A DNA stretch of 64,000 nucleotides from DATLSM01 sp963722965 (GTDB taxonomy: Bacteria; Actinomycetota; Thermoleophilia; Solirubrobacterales; 70-9). The stretch is from assembly GCA_963722965.1 (NCBI GenBank), contig CAVROX010000007.1:186001-250000 (forward strand), in the 5' to 3' direction. The notes under the pieces were generated by a model, which saw only the letters and a program-made list of their open reading frames with translations, was not told the DNA's origin and ran no database searches. Position 1 is the stretch's first letter. Every line of letters begins with the position of its first letter. This document shows, piece after piece, positions 63,045 to 64,000 of this stretch. The translations under genes and the position numbers were made by a program.

Positions 63045-63506
63045 ATGAGCGCGAGGTCAATCGACGACGAGGTGAGCGAGGGCAGCATGCCGCCGGCCAG
63101 CCCGTTCCAGCGCTTTGCTCGCGTCCTGCGCGTCTCCTCGACCGTCGCCCAACCTAACCACCTGCAGACCGTTATCGGCGAGGTCGACGTGGACGGAGAG
63201 CGGCACCTCGCGAAGTTCTCCCGCTACTACGATAACCCGCAGTTCTGGACCGTTCCGGGCGAAAGCGATGATCGCCTGCGGCGCCGCAAGACGATTACCG
63301 TCACCGAGCCCGAGGAGTTCGAGCTCTACGACCTGTCACTTGATCCTTGGGAGGAACGAAATCTCGCACACCCCGATTACGCCGACGAGTGCTCCCACGC
63401 ACTCCAGGGGACCATGCTCCGGCTCCTCACCGATCAGCTGGGTCAGAAGCACCTTGCGCCCGCCAGCGGCGCGATTCCGGGTTACCGACCACCCGTTACC
63501 AGCTGA
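63045..63506 (+). pseudogene. C-terminal fragment of a sulfatase-family hydrolase
   Basis: The segments NHLQTVIGEVDVDGERHLAK, FSRYYDNPQFWTVPGESDDR and VTEPEEFELYDLSLDPWEER NLAHPDYADE match the C-terminal region of bacterial sulfatases, with the 'YDNPQFW' and 'ELYDLS.DP.E..NLA' motifs. The catalytic Cys/Ser-x-Pro-x-Arg N-terminal domain is absent; the ATG at 63045 is not preceded by a matching upstream frame. It is probably the surviving end of a gene cut by a rearrangement in island 2. Confidence 0.7.
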
Positions 63507-64000
63507 CGCCAGACTGAGGCCGCTCAGCTCTCTCCCGGGGAAGCTGGTACTCCGCCGCCTCCTTGTAGCCGGCGTCGGAAGATCCGGCGCCTTAAGCAGC
63601 CCGACAGCCTCCCGCAACGCTCCCGAGTGCTGTCTCAGCTCCCGCGCCAGGCAGGCCCCGTGCCTGCAGATGCCCCAGCTGGTCTCGACAACCTCGCGGC
63701 GCCTGGATTCCCGCTCCCTCGGCAGCTCGAAGGCGACCCGATCAACGAAGGCCCGCACAGACTTCACCAGGTCCGAGCTGAGTGAGGGCCGGTAGCGCTT
63801 GTCTGTTGCATCAAGCCCAGCGTTTCGGATTAAAACCCATCGGCTGTGCGGCGATCGTGGCATCGGATACGAATTGCGAATCCGTTGCAAGTAACAGCTG
63901 GCGCTTCTAAGCCGTGGGTCGCTGGTTCGAATCCAGCCGGGGGCACCTATACGGACCATCGATCGCCCGACTGATGGCGATCTGCTCCAGTGGGAGTCAA
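63507..64000. other. Right edge of window: no gene, contains attR of island 2
   Basis: Apart from the displaced tRNA-Arg 3' end (63904-63944) I see no coding or structural feature. An open frame over the repeat giving 'APGWIRTSDPRL' is a translation of tRNA sequence, not a protein. Confidence 0.5.
63904..63944 (+). repeat. Right attachment repeat of island 2 (displaced tRNA-Arg 3' end)
   Basis: Identical to 55791-55831 over 41 bases. Upstream bases do not resemble the 5' half of the tRNA, so it is a displaced fragment, consistent with integration of the 8.1-kb stretch between the two copies. Confidence 0.85.

Noticed and set aside
63336..63959. Open frame containing APGWIRTSDPRLRS on the minus strand
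   Set aside because: This peptide is the reverse translation of a tRNA 3' end (the displaced tRNA-Arg), a well-known annotation artefact. The same applies to AAGFEPAISCP near 44250 and AGLEPVTFGF near 49760.
1..64000. CRISPR arrays
   Set aside because: I looked for regularly spaced identical repeats and saw none; the only direct repeats are attachment sites, IS ends, and short tandem repeats.

Overview
This window comes from a GC-rich actinobacterium. The secreted NHL-repeat/beta-propeller proteins with a Cys-rich 'RQQ...DCRAYEL' segment, the Sap/GAP membrane proteins and the 'GGKIAEGAVTSSKIAE' stalk repeats point to Thermoleophilia (Solirubrobacterales-like). That placement is an inference from family knowledge; no rRNA is present.

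Layout. (1) 1-4257: a fatty-acid/acyl-CoA degradation operon on the minus strand (thiolase, class IV aminotransferase, acyl-CoA dehydrogenase, start of an enoyl-CoA hydratase), then two small plus-strand genes. (2) 4321-8406: a rhodanese facing a four-gene minus-strand operon (DUF1015, cob(I)alamin adenosyltransferase, SDR, Nudix). Every gene here carries frameshifts, at least one of them in a homopolymer. (3) 8467-44278: a 35.7-kb genomic island inserted in tRNA-Pro(TGG). The intact tRNA is at the left end, a 48-bp near-perfect copy of its 3' part is at the right end, and a tyrosine integrase, an excisionase and a RES/Xre toxin-antitoxin pair lie next to the right end. It carries two IS630-type elements, a chain of very large exported proteins (13374-30968) whose genes mostly overlap by 4 bases, an R2-like oxidase, two ABC-2 export systems with a MarR regulator, a piece of a conjugation coupling protein, and an NfeD/slipin pair. 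(4) 44279-55759: mostly ordinary genes (MsrA, a large membrane protein, an aldo/keto reductase, a cupin, a hydrolase-cyclase fusion, an SMP-30 protein) broken up by an IS982-type and an IS256-type element. (5) 55760-63944: a second, smaller island in tRNA-Arg(TCT), bounded by a perfect 41-bp repeat of the tRNA 3' end. It holds a 1,141-residue secreted metzincin-like protein, an aldo/keto reductase, two Sap-like membrane proteins and a sulfatase fragment. No integrase remains in it.

How the genes fit together. The most distinctive unit is the run of exported proteins at 13.4-31.0 kb. Several members have four-base stop/start overlaps, secretion signals, repeated beta-rich modules and a Cys-plus-basic C-terminal tail. 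One 107-residue member consists largely of the terminal module shared by its two approximately 930-residue neighbours. This looks like a co-translated surface or extracellular matrix cassette carried on an integrative element; its function is unknown.
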